Below are positions 1 through 8,935 of a stretch of 23,750 nucleotides of DNA, piece by piece. Source of the DNA: Chromera velia. Lineage: Eukaryota; Sar; Chromeraceae. Location: positions 38,424-62,173 of the forward strand of contig JAHBMJ010005916.1 in NCBI GenBank assembly GCA_018398765.1, read 5' to 3'. The translations under genes were made by a program, and so were the position numbers. The number at the start of each line of letters is the position of its first letter. The stretch's first letter is position 1. The notes under the pieces are model-generated. The model saw nothing but the letters and a program-made list of their open reading frames with translations. It was not told the DNA's origin and made no database searches.

Positions 1-24
1 CCCCCCCCCCCCCCCCCCCCCCCC
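1..24. repeat. C24 homopolymer at window start
   Basis: Twenty-four consecutive C open the window and run into short ACCC repeats. The right end of the window is a G run and the only N also touches a G run. A physical contig end caused by failed sequencing through homopolymer is the simplest reading. Confidence 0.9.
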
Positions 25-293
25 ACCCACCCACAATATTACAATCACCCCAAGAAGGAAGTCTGTCTTCAAGCGCAGGCGGGCGGGCGTACGTTAACGT
101 TGTGTATTGGTATTTTTTTTGTATTTTGTTAGATTTTTGTATGAATTTTACCACTTTGTTCTTTGTCGCACTCCGTCTTTGGTTGGGTTTGGACCTTCCA
201 GAGATTTAGAGAAACCCAATCTGTACATGCGGCGCTCCGCTGGACCTAGCGGGACACCAATGGCATGCACAAAGATGTGCGACGGGGGGGGGG

Positions 294-1008
294 ATTTGGT
301 GGAGGCATAAACAGGTCAAGGACGCATTCTGCAATATTTTGTCGGGGGTGCGTCATACCTACGTGTCAAGAGAACATACGTTTGTACAGCTCGGCCTTTC
401 TACCCCAAACAGATTGGTCGAGGAAAGCTAAGGAAAGCTAAAAGAAACCAGACTTCCTATCAGGAATGCCATCAGGGGACAGCTATCTTAGAGACGTATC
501 CGTTACTCATCCTATGTCTGTGGATGCAGCCCACCTACACCGAATGTCCAATTATGTAGGGGCTGCAGCTAGAAACATAGAAACGGTGAAGGACAGGAAG
601 TATAAGGTTATCTACAAAAAGCTAGGCCTCGAATTTATCCCGCTGGTATTTGAAATGTATGGAAGGCCAGGAAAGAGGACGGTGGAGTTTTTGATAACTG
701 TAGCAAATCACGCAGTAAGCAGAGTGAGGGGGGGTGAAGACTTGGCAGTGGTCCAAGGCAGACTGATGCAACAGTACTTCAAAATTCTGTTGTACACCTT
801 GCAGAGATTTATGGTAGCAAACGTGTTTTATTTCATTCACTCACAGACAGGGAGAAGGGGTCCTTTCCAAGCGGAGCCATTGCTGGCTTACGACGTGGCA
901 GCGTTCTCTATCCCCGTGCAGGGGGCAAGGGCACCAACGGTGAGTGAAGGACAGGGTGAAGTAAAGACTGAGCTGATTGAATGGACGGAGAACGACAGAG
1001 AAGCGTAA
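294..1008 (+). pseudogene. Non-LTR retrotransposon 3' end: RT tail plus restriction-like endonuclease, broken
   Basis: Two reading frames together resemble the C-terminus of a LINE-type Pol with a restriction-like endonuclease (R2-like class). Frame 1 (294-431) carries a WWRHKQVKDAF stretch like the RH-containing linker that usually precedes the endonuclease, and ends at TAA 429-431. Frame 2 (442-1008) starts with KKPDF, then LRDVSVTHP, then a KYKVIYKKLGLEF-PLVFEMYGRPGK block. This matches the K/RPD...D...KY...E.G order of that nuclease fold, so the lysine, Asp and downstream Glu positions appear present. A perfect 10-bp tandem duplication (421-430 and 431-440) lies between the frames and accounts for the +1 shift; a TAA also sits directly before KKPDF. 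The longest uninterrupted ORF with an ATG is 466-1008 (180 aa). A G10 run at 284-293 marks where readable similarity begins. The RT catalytic core is not in the window. Family placement is from motif memory, not a search. Confidence 0.62.
421..440 (+). repeat. Perfect 10-bp tandem duplication (frameshift)
   Basis: AGGAAAGCTA occurs twice back to back. It sits between the two frames of the endonuclease remnant, and its length (10, or 1 mod 3) equals the frame offset between them. A slippage duplication is therefore a likely cause of one of the disabling changes. Confidence 0.85.
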
Positions 1009-1275
1009 AGAAGTAACGGGTTGGAGAGAGAAAAGAATTGGAGAGAAAGAGTCGTTTGTTGAAGAGTCGCTGTTTGTCAGTGCTTGAGAGTGAGTTAAGT
1101 GATTTTGGGTCAATTTCCGGCCAGCAGGGGCGATTGAAGTTGATGTAAAAGAGAAAGTAGAAAAAAAAAACGCAATAGAGAGGCAGGCAGAGTCAGAAAC
1201 TAAGGGTCGATACATTAAGATAAATTAGGAAGAAACGGGCCTAAGCATGATATATACCTAATTATACTGTGCGAA

Positions 1276-1590
1276 CTAACGGCCGGTATGCTGGGACGTG
1301 CTATGCATGCACGCACCCTTAAGTAAACAGGTTAAAAATTTTATAGTCAGATTGTCTTTTTCGTACCTTTCATGCTCTAGGCTCTTCGGCGACTTGCATG
1401 CATGCATGCATATATGCATGCAGATAAGTACATGCGGATGCTATTGGGGAATCTATTGGGGTAACTAGCCTGGTCTGTCAAAAAAGTGAGCCGGTGAAGA
1501 TTACCGGGCCCGTCAAATATCCCTGGCCTGTCAAAAAAATTTTTGAGGGTTCGTGGATGCATAGTACGTCCCAGCATACCAGCCGTTAGT
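1276..1590. repeat. Inverted repeat arms 1276-1320 and 1546-1590
   Basis: The left arm, read as reverse complement, contains GCATAGCACGTCCCAGCATA and a following CCGGCCGTTAGT. The right arm reads GCATAGTACGTCCCAGCATA followed by CCAGCCGTTAGT. The arms are about 45 bp, nearly identical, and separated by about 225 bp. The right arm lies inside the first copy of the 0.5-kb repeat, so the left arm is an inverted fragment of that repeat family. The spacer contains a run of alternating GCATGCAT (1396-1422). Confidence 0.75.
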
Positions 1591-1967
1591 CCCGTCAAAA
1601 TAGTGTGTACATGGCCTGTCAAAATAGCCTGGCGCAGGCTGGTTAGTGAGCTCGGCTGGCAGGCTTACCAAAAATCCCTAGCCTGTCAAACATTTATGGC
1701 CCGTCAAATGTCCCCAGCCGGATAATTTCAATTCCAAGGCACTCACCTTTTTCGCGGGCGCAAGTCATATGGCGCGGCGCACGCAAGGCACTCACCTCGG
1801 GGGAGTTACCCGTAGCGTTTGGTTAATTTTTTGCTTGCGGAACTATTTTTGACGGTAGTCTTTCCGGGGCCGGTCACGCGTGGTTGGGGCGCGTGGTTTA
1901 TGTCTAAAAAAACGTATACACGCACGTGTAACTAAAAAAAAAAGGCTCGCTGGGTTAAGTATTAGGT
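1464..1967. repeat. Dispersed 0.5-kb repeat, copy 1
   Basis: This is the first of two adjacent direct copies, both starting ACTAGCCTGG. Within it a short motif of the form GYCYGTCAAA recurs about seven times, near 1473, 1508, 1527, 1592, 1615, 1681 and 1701. It is followed by a GC-rich block with two AAGGCACTCACC elements and a TTTTTGACGGTAG element. No credible protein is encoded; short ORFs here are chance. Arrays of short motifs near an end resemble subterminal transposase sites of DNA transposons (hAT or CACTA type) or a tandem satellite unit. I cannot distinguish these. Confidence 0.75.
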
Positions 1968-2540
1968 ACTAGCCTGGCCTGTCAAAAAAGTAAGCTGGTG
2001 AAGATCACCGGGCCTGTCAAATATCTCTGGCCTGCCAAAAAATTTTTTGAGGGTTCGTGGATGCATAGCCTCACAGGCCGAGAGTCTGCCACAATACAAT
2101 ATAATAGCACGTCCGAGCATACCGGCCGTTAGTCCCGTCAAAATAGTGTATACATGGCCTGTCAAAATAGCCTGGCGCAGGCTGGTTAGCGAGCTCGGCT
2201 AGCAGGCTCGCCTAAAATCCCTGGCCTGTCAAACATTTATGGCCCATCAAATGTCCCCAGCCGGATAATTTCAATTCCAAGGCACTCACCTTTTTCGCGG
2301 ACGCGAGTCATATGGCGCGGCGCGCGCAAGGCACTCACCCCGCGGGGGAGTCACCCGTAGCGTTTGGTTAATTTTTCGCTTGCGGAACCATTTTTGACGG
2401 TAGTCTTTCCGGGGCCGGTCACGCGTGGTTAGGGCGCGGGATTTGTATCTAAAAAAACGTATACACGCGCGTGTGGCTAAAAAAAAAGGCTTACCGTATT
2501 AAGTATATAGTAGAGTAGGTATTAGGTATTAGGTATTAAG
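1968..2540. repeat. Dispersed 0.5-kb repeat, copy 2
   Basis: The second direct copy starts immediately after copy 1, at an offset of 504 bp. It keeps the same order of GYCYGTCAAA motifs, the two AAGGCACTCACC elements and the ACGTATACACGC segment. Compared with copy 1 it carries about 40 extra bases after the GGATGCATAG element (near 2070-2108) and ends in short tandem TATTAGG units (2518-2538). Point differences between copies show it is an old duplication, unlike the exact duplication at 4169-5532. Confidence 0.75.
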
Positions 2541-2987
2541 GGGGGATATGGGAGTATCCGCCCATCTGGGTAGTACCTCCACCCCATACATATACATCAC
2601 GCAACTGCTCAGCATTACCTGCCGCACGCTACGTGTCTGGTCATACATACGGTCGATCGGCCCGCTCCCTAGAATGGTCCTAGATAAAAAACCTCCAGCA
2701 TACAGTACCAGTTAATGAGGAAAAACAGGCCAAGGTAGAAAACCGACTCATGCTAAGAGGAGAAGAACTCCTACCAAGCACGCTGCATCAACGACCGAGA
2801 AGAAAAATAGATAAATTCAGTCAGTACAACCTCCTCTAGTTCTAAGAGTAGGATGCAGCGCCAGACAGTTTTCGACTTCCAAGGCCAGAACCAAATCTCC
2901 CTCTCCACCTCAAGTTACACTTTCTCGCTCCGACCCAGTATATCAGACTAACACACCCAACCCCCTACTCCTTTACAGATAAGAATA
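2541..2987. other. Non-coding stretch downstream of RNase H
   Basis: I see no gene or recognisable repeat here. On the minus strand it lies 3' of the RNase H ORF and could be the 3' untranslated part of that gene or element. Confidence 0.5.
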
Positions 2988-3539
2988 TTACGCACAAGGG
3001 ATGGGAAGATACGGACCCTTGATAGTGAGAGCATCTGCTGCCTCGTTACCAGGCTCTTTATTGTGCACCTTCACCCATTGGATAGACACAGTCCCCCCCA
3101 GTACCCATTCGTATTCATTGACAAGGCTGACCAACTTGCCAATCAAATCTTGATTGCACACTGGCTTTCTATCAGGTCTTCTCCAACCATTTCTTTCCCA
3201 TCGCGGAACCCATGACTCCAGGGCTCGGCAAACATACCACAAATCAGATTTGACTATCAGCGTACGAAGAGGACTATGGAGAATTCCAGTTTCAAGCGTA
3301 GCTATGATCGCACTCAGCTCGGCTTGATTGTTTGTCTGCTTACCTCTGAGTCTACAGCTGAGGTTACATGGATGTCCAGGACCCCAATATGTTCCATAAC
3401 CCGCCTTCGCGTGCGGCGTACCATTAGAGCGGCTGGCGCCATCCGTGTAGACAACTGACACTTGTGAGAGTGGCAGAAGGGGGGGAAGCGGGTAAGTGCC
3501 TGAACGGTGGGCATCTAACGACCGGACAGCAGGCAACAT
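2988..3539 (-). CDS. Ribonuclease H1 domain protein (possibly retroelement-derived)
   Basis: The 183-aa ORF is an RNase HI fold, which cleaves the RNA strand of RNA/DNA hybrids using two metal ions. The four carboxylates and the histidine are readable: D33 in YTDGA, E74 in NNQAELSAI, D99 in KSDLWYV, H159 in KVHNKEPGNEAAD and D169 at the end of that motif. The spacings fit E. coli RNase HI. The segment YGTYWGPGHPCN resembles the eukaryotic RNase H1 strand that precedes the active-site Glu. The N-terminal hybrid-binding domain of cellular RNase H1 is absent from this ORF. The frame stays open upstream of the ATG to a TAG at 3642-3644, with a possible CTGCAG acceptor ending at 3611, so the ATG at 3539 may be internal to a larger exon. 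A reverse transcriptase remnant lies upstream on the same strand, which suggests a retroelement origin. A stand-alone host RNase H1 exon is the alternative. Confidence 0.85.
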   Translation of the reverse strand: MLPAVRSLDAHRSGTYPLPPLLPLSQVSVVYTDGASRSNGTPHAKAGYGTYWGPGHPCNLSCRLRGKQTNNQAELSAIIATLETGILHSPLRTLIVKSDLWYVCRALESWVPRWERNGWRRPDRKPVCNQDLIGKLVSLVNEYEWVLGGTVSIQWVKVHNKEPGNEAADALTIKGPYLPIPCA

Positions 3540-3818
3540 GGTGGAACACCAGCCTGCAGAAAGAGTTGATTTAGCGGCGACTCTATGCAGCAGACTGGCT
3601 TGGATGGGGGCTGCAGACGTTGAAGAGAGGATCGGAAGACTCTAACCCTGAATGACGATGGCTTGACGTGGCTGTCTAGCAGACGTTGTGCCCCTCACCC
3701 CCCCTGTGCCAGCAGACCGATTCGGCAAACCTTGTCGGCCCACATCTTCTCCATCCGAAGGGGTGTCCTGTCTCGTTATGTCTCTTCGTTTGTGAACTAA
3801 AGACTCGTTGATCCCCAC

Positions 3819-4200
3819 CTACGTTCGCCCCACCAATCCAGGGCGTTCAGAAAGTAGTGGGACAAGGACTTTGACGAAGAATATCTCGCTGCGGTCGAGT
3901 GTGCTGAGGCTGAAGTACTTCGCTTTCGGCGAGACCCGCAGGACCTGCTGGAATCGATCTCTAGTAGAGTCAAATTCTGGGCAGTTAGAAAGAGCGTGAA
4001 GCTCATCACCGATGGGTAGATCTTGCGGTGGGGTCGTTGGCTTTCATTCTTTGCAAAATGAACAGCGAGCGGAGGGGGAAAAAGCCGCCATACCTCTAAA
4101 CAAGGCCGTTCTGGCCGAGGTTTGGCAGATCCCCAGTTGGAAAAGAGAGATAACTCGACGAGACTGGAAGGGAAGCGAGCGTTCCAGAAGGTAGGAACGG
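3819..4200 (-). pseudogene. Reverse transcriptase C-terminal zinc-knuckle remnant
   Basis: Read on the minus strand, one frame gives SRRVISLFQLGICQTSAR, then ARCSFCKE, an in-frame TGA (4044-4046), then GDELHALSNCPEFDSTRDRF and on to a TAG at 3819-3821. The CX2C ... HX4C spacing with DE before the His, and P then R after the last Cys, matches the zinc-knuckle region that follows the RT domain in many LINE-type Pol proteins. The RT active-site region is not present, so this is a 5'-truncated, stop-interrupted remnant. The upstream boundary near 4200 is approximate and lies just inside the 596-bp duplicated unit. The RNase H ORF follows about 180 bp downstream on the same strand. Confidence 0.6.
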
Positions 4201-4299
4201 GGGGACGGTTTTTCGAAGTGCGGCCACGGTTCGTAACGCCACAGCAGACGTGCAAGCCTGCTTGACGAGGCATCGGAAAGGTGTGTGCAACCATAAGGA

Positions 4300-4675
4300 G
4301 GGGACGGAGATAGAGGTAAGACGAAAAAAGGGGGGGGGACGCCCGGAGAAATAGTAGATGGACCTAGACGGGTGCAGATTGCAACACTGCATGCGGCCGC
4401 GCGCTGCATGGGCCCCGCTCCCCTGCCGCGGGCATGCATGCACGCCAGCTCAGTACCGATACACGCAATATACACGCTGTCTGTGAGCGATCGGTCGGCA
4501 CATGTCGGCACTGACCCTGCACCAGATCTTCGGCAACTTGCCTCGATCCCTTTGACTCCCATTCATCCCAGGAACTTGATCGTCCAGCATCTGTCGAACA
4601 CACAGCTGTTGAGTTGTTTGTCGTTGGAATTGCTTAATTTGCTTCGCTGGTCCCTCAAGAGTCGTTTTTCCAACT
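4300..4675 (+). promoter_or_regulatory. E2 gene upstream region, copy 1
   Basis: This is the same upstream sequence as 5068-5443. It holds TGCATGC at 4388-4394, a GGGCCC and CCGCGG-rich block, and TGCATGCA at 4435-4442. It leads only into a truncated coding copy. Confidence 0.4.
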
Positions 4676-4764
4676 ATGTTGCACGGCTACAAGCCAGTGG
4701 AGCCGAAGCGGCCGGTTATGTCCAAGGACCGCCAGCAGCAGAGGTTTGAGCGAGAGTGCAAGGA
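4676..4764 (+). pseudogene. Truncated copy of E2 exon 1
   Basis: It repeats the ATG and first 29 codons of the E2 gene (5444-5532), then is cut by the N at 4765. It lacks the UBC core, so it cannot encode an enzyme. An assembly artefact is as likely as a real duplication. Confidence 0.85.
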
Positions 4765-4936
4765 NGGGGGGGGGGGGTGTTGGCGTAGGGCGGCGCGGTG
4801 TGGAGGCGCGTTGAGTTGTGTGGTAGCCGTGGTTTTATAGGAGCTCATCTCATGAAGCGCCAAACTACATACGATCCCCACCCCACAACCGCCCCGCACG
4901 CCCTACCGCCTCGTACGCGCCCACTACCCACCCATC
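4765..4936. other. 172-bp spacer with N and G12 between duplicated copies
   Basis: The spacer begins with the only N of the window followed by twelve G. Its left half is G-rich and its right half C-rich on the same strand. It has no match elsewhere in the window that I can see and no ORF worth reporting. It looks like sequence placed at a contig join. Confidence 0.7.
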
Positions 4937-5532
4937 AGGGAAGCGAGCGTTCCAGAAGGTAGGAACGGGGGGACGGTTTTTCGAAGTGCGGCCACGGTTC
5001 GTAACGCCACAGCAGACGTGCAAGCCTGCTTGACGAGGCATCGGAAAGGTGTGTGCAACCATAAGGAGGGGACGGAGATAGAGGTAAGACGAAAAAAGGG
5101 GGGGGGACGCCCGGAGAAATAGTAGATGGACCTAGACGGGTGCAGATTGCAACACTGCATGCGGCCGCGCGCTGCATGGGCCCCGCTCCCCTGCCGCGGG
5201 CATGCATGCACGCCAGCTCAGTACCGATACACGCAATATACACGCTGTCTGTGAGCGATCGGTCGGCACATGTCGGCACTGACCCTGCACCAGATCTTCG
5301 GCAACTTGCCTCGATCCCTTTGACTCCCATTCATCCCAGGAACTTGATCGTCCAGCATCTGTCGAACACACAGCTGTTGAGTTGTTTGTCGTTGGAATTG
5401 CTTAATTTGCTTCGCTGGTCCCTCAAGAGTCGTTTTTCCAACTATGTTGCACGGCTACAAGCCAGTGGAGCCGAAGCGGCCGGTTATGTCCAAGGACCGC
5501 CAGCAGCAGAGGTTTGAGCGAGAGTGCAAGGA
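4937..5532. repeat. 596-bp exact duplication, copy 2
   Basis: The second copy, offset +768. Its right end continues without interruption into the complete E2 gene, so this is the functional-looking copy on that side. Its left end abuts the spacer, not the retroelement sequence that flanks copy 1. Confidence 0.93.
5068..5443 (+). promoter_or_regulatory. Probable E2 gene promoter/5' UTR
   Basis: The region upstream of the E2 ATG contains TGCATGC at 5156-5162 and TGCATGCA at 5203-5210, flanking a GC-rich block with GGGCCC and CCGCGG. TGCATGCA is a known recognition sequence of some apicomplexan AP2 factors, so an ApiAP2-type site is possible. I see no clear TATA box. Confidence 0.4.
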
Positions 5533-6969
5533 GATTAATGCGCAAGTTTACGGTATCTCTGGCATCAAACTTCTCCAGACGCCCTTTGGCCGAAACGCAC
5601 AGTCTGTGAAGTGTTTGGTCAAGGGACCCGAGGACACCGTTTTCGATGGAGGAGAGTTCGAAGTTGGCATCTCGGTAGGTAGACATCGTTGTATTGACTT
5701 CCTGGAGCCTTATGGTGCACATAGAAACCTTCTAATTCTTCTATGGATGGACACGTGCTTTTCTGTGTCGAAATATGCAGGTCCTGGAGGAATCCAACTG
5801 GCCCTTCAGTGCTCCCCAGGTTCGTCCTTGCACCTCCAGCCTCAAGTTGGAAGCCGTTTACGATGTTTTTAACTAGCCGGCACAATGGATCTATTTCAGT
5901 GGACATCGCTTGGTGCTGTTTGGTCGTATAGATAGGAGTTCAGGGCACCGTTCGGCCGTTATATCACAAACGTGCGTGTGCCCCGTCTCTGAATCACTGT
6001 TTCCTCTCTCGGCACTCTTTTTGTCATCAGGCATTCCCCTCCCTCGCGCACGCCATTTTTGCTAATCGTGCCTCCGTCGCTCGCCAGTCTCGACTTTATA
6101 TTTGTGCACAGTGTGAAACACTTTTTGCTTGTGCCGCTTTCTGCACATCCCACGCCGAGTCTGCGGCCCCGTATCCTCCCTCTCTCTCAGTCATATCCTT
6201 CCTCTTCCCTGCTGATTTTTTCTTCCCACGTCTTTCTTCTTTCAGGAAATCTTCTATTCACTGCTTACTTGGCTTCCTGCAGGTCTGGTTCGTCACTCCC
6301 ATATGGCATCCGAACATCTCCAGCCTGACAGGGTACATCTGCCTCGACATCCTCAAGACCCAGTGGACCCCCTCGATCTCCTTCATCTCCATCCTCAAGT
6401 CCATCCAGCTGCTCATGTCCGAACCCAACGCCGACGATGCACAGGATGAGGATGTTGCCAAGCAGTTCCAGTGCAGACGGGGAGAGTACGACAGGCAGGC
6501 CAGGGAGTGGACCCGTGACTACGCCAAGCCAGGAGACCCGAAAACCTACGATCGCGACACCACCCAGGCCCCAACATCGGAGGAGGAAAGTACAGCGGTC
6601 GCACTGAGAGTCCAGCAGAAGGAGAATACGGCAGCTGGTGCAGGATTGCACTTGGGCGGTTTTGTTGACCCTTCTCTGTTGGCCTCCGAAGATCCAGACA
6701 TTCAGATGGCACTGCGACTTCAGCAGGAGGAGTACCAGACCTCCTCGAAACCTCCTGGCCCTGTTGTCATGGGGCAGGGGGGTGTTCACTCGTCTCTGAC
6801 CCTCTCCGGGGGCTCCTCCTCGTCCTCCTCTGCTCCCTCGGGCAGCGGTGGGACACGTCAAAACAGCATCACGGGGGCGACTGGGCCACCTGCTGGTATT
6901 CGTGGTGCGCACCATCTGCCCAACAACTGGCTCCTCGGGTGGTGCTTTCCGGGGGGGTCCCGCAACTGA
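5444..6969 (+). CDS. Ubiquitin-conjugating enzyme E2, UBE2K/Ubc1 class, with UIM-like tail
   Basis: Three exons, 5444-5674, 5781-5819 and 6283-6969, all joined in phase 0 (donors GTAGGT and GTTCGT; acceptors TGCAG), give 318 aa. The enzyme takes ubiquitin from E1 as a Cys thioester and passes it on with an E3. The UBC core covers about residues 20-165: QRFERECKEI helix, KGPEDTVFDGG, NWPFSAPQ, HPN at 99-101 and YICLDILK with catalytic Cys110. The run IWHPNISSLTG plus SEPNADDAQDEDVA is closest, from memory, to human UBE2K (E2-25K) and yeast Ubc1, which build K48 chains. Those proteins end in a UBA domain. Here the tail (about 172-318) has no recognisable UBA but has two similar segments, EEESTAVALRVQQKE (190-204) and EDPDIQMALRLQQEE (226-240), that look like ubiquitin-interacting motifs, followed by a Ser/Gly-rich stretch. 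No targeting peptide is visible, so it is probably cytosolic or nuclear. The ATG at 5444 is the first in frame; a second Met (MSKDRQQQ) is 14 codons later. Intron 2 is 463 bp. Confidence 0.9.
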
Positions 6970-7659
6970 AGAGAAGGCAGACATGTGCAGAAAGGGGGGT
7001 GGGTTTGAAAAGACCGCCTTTCCAGAGATGGAGGAAGGAAGGGGGTGATGTATTGTAATTAAGTGAGCCCACAGTTTCTGTTTGCAAACCATGCGATTGG
7101 TGGGATGCTTTGGTGCTCCATCTGGTTTTGAATGGTTGCAAGGTACTTCTGTGGCTCACATGTGGTAATAGAACGCTTCGTGAAAGGGGGAAGGACACTT
7201 TGACTAAGCATTGGGTTGATCCTATCCTCTCTGTTGTCCCTCTTCCAAGCCAGAAAAGAGCAAAAAACCGCGCTGCAGTTGGCCACTCTTACATGCTTTT
7301 GTTTGAATGATTTCAATGGATTTTTCTTTGATGCGCGGACTAATTCAAAATCCTCCATGCAACCTGTGCATGATTTGCACATCGCGTGTGTGCGCTGAAG
7401 CTGAGCGGAGAGAGGAGACAGGGTCCATCGAAGTGTGTGTGAATGACAGTACGTATGTATATTGTGGTGGTCCACTCAGACTCCACTGCTGGACATCTGG
7501 AAGGGTTCTTGCACCCGGGACTGCAGGCTTCCAGTCGATCGATCGATTGAGTCTCGTCAGATTGTCACCTATGAAGGAAAGCACCCACTCCGACCAATGT
7601 CTCATTCTGGAAGCAGCAGAAAAGACAGGTCCAGTTCTATGTGGGTGAATTATATGTAG
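6970..7659. other. E2 3' flank, no gene seen
   Basis: This mixed-composition sequence probably holds the 3' UTR of the E2 gene. Short ORFs in both strands lack family features. I assign no gene. Confidence 0.5.
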
Positions 7660-8720
7660 TACCGATGAGAAGTGATAAGTGATTGAGGGTAATTGAGGGA
7701 TGCCCTAGAGCACTATCGCTAGATGCAGGCACAGATGCAGACGATTTTCCTGTGTCTGTGTGTAGTACTACTATATTTTGCTATATTCACAATCACTGGC
7801 AAATCTGGCTTGCGCGCACAATCACTAACCTATAGTTACTGACCAAACTTTCTTATTCATGACAGTGTATTACAGACTAGATTGATTGATTGATTGATTA
7901 ATTGATTGACTCGGATTGATTGATTGATTAATTGATTGAGGTTATATGCTAACTTATATCTAAGGTTATATACTATATGGTGTTATATGTTAACTTTATT
8001 AAATAAACTTGAAATATGATCATCAATGATGATATATAAAACGGTTCTAGTATGCGTTTTCATTGTTTTAAAACTAGTTTAAAATATGAAGCTTAAGAAT
8101 CACGTAGTATACTATGTATAACTTACCGTTCAACGTGACCGTATAAGACTATAAGTACTAGTAGTATAGTAACTAGATATATAACCATAACAACTAAATC
8201 AAAGAAAGGATAAAACAAGATTCATAGCCGAGTTTATGGCTTAATCGAGGTTCTAGCTACCAGAAAGAGTGCGGTCTGACTGCCGTTAATTATGAAATTT
8301 AATTAAGTATCGAAAATAATATCAATCAATCAATTTATACATCATCTATTACATCTAACACCTAGTCTAGTAACTCTAGTTGACACTTTGACAGTCTAGT
8401 TAACAGTTTGAAGTTTGAACCAGAGTTAGGGTTTATCACAAACTGATATCGCTAGTGATATCAATATGAATCTATAGTAATGATTTTTCAATAACATTTT
8501 CATACAACGAATCACACTTGATTTCATGTATATATGATCCGTTGATTATACGGTTGATGACTAGGGTTGATGACAAACTTGATGTTACAATGATACGAAA
8601 ACAACTTGACAAATACGCGGTTTGATCAATATAGAACAACCTTCAGAAGCTTTACATGTTATGACTTGATTTTTATTTTTATCAATTCCACCTTTCCAAA
8701 AAAAGTTTTTTCATTCTCAA
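7660..8720. other. AT-rich intergenic island
   Basis: Base composition drops to clearly AT-rich, with many stops in all frames. It contains GATT tetranucleotide runs (7881-7939) and short TA-rich palindromes. It separates the convergent E2 and ADCK2-like genes. I see no RNA gene or ORF with support. Confidence 0.7.
7881..7939. repeat. GATT microsatellite
   Basis: Two blocks of ATTGATTG units, each with an internal ATTAATTG variant and split by GACTCG, give a short higher-order duplication of about 30 bp. A similar shorter run is at 16570-16584. Confidence 0.85.
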
Positions 8721-8935
8721 CTGAGATTGCCGTATCAGACAGCAGGTCAAAAAGCATTAGAGAGAGCCGATGGCACAAAGATGAACGGACAACCCAACCC
8801 GAAAAGGAGACTACAGACTGGACTGCAGAAAGTACCATCTTAAGGATGAGAATGAAGGAAAACAGAGTAGGCAAGGAAAGCAAGCCTCAAAGAGGGAAGA
8901 GGGGGCTGAAGGAGAGGATCTTCAACTGAATTAGT

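Larger units (their letters stand above)
4169..4764. repeat. 596-bp exact duplication, copy 1
   Basis: This unit repeats at 4937-5532 with a constant offset of 768; I found no mismatch, and the long ORFs of the two copies translate identically. It contains the end of the RT remnant, the GC-rich promoter region of the E2 gene and the first 89 bases of its coding sequence. Identity breaks at 4168/4936 on the left and at 4765/5533 on the right, where copy 1 meets an N and G12. Confidence 0.93.

Noticed and set aside
1377..2165. Similar short minus-strand ORFs in both 0.5-kb repeats
   Set aside because: They share sequence because the repeats do; there are no conserved motifs, and the GYCYGTCAAA array explains the recurring residues.
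4372..5517. 125-aa + ORF present twice (4372-4749 and 5140-5517)
   Set aside because: It covers the E2 promoter and overlaps the E2 start in another frame; it appears twice only because of the duplication.
7307..7648. 113-aa ORF downstream of the E2 gene
   Set aside because: No family features, no splice context, and it overlaps ORFs of similar length on both strands; probably E2 3' UTR.
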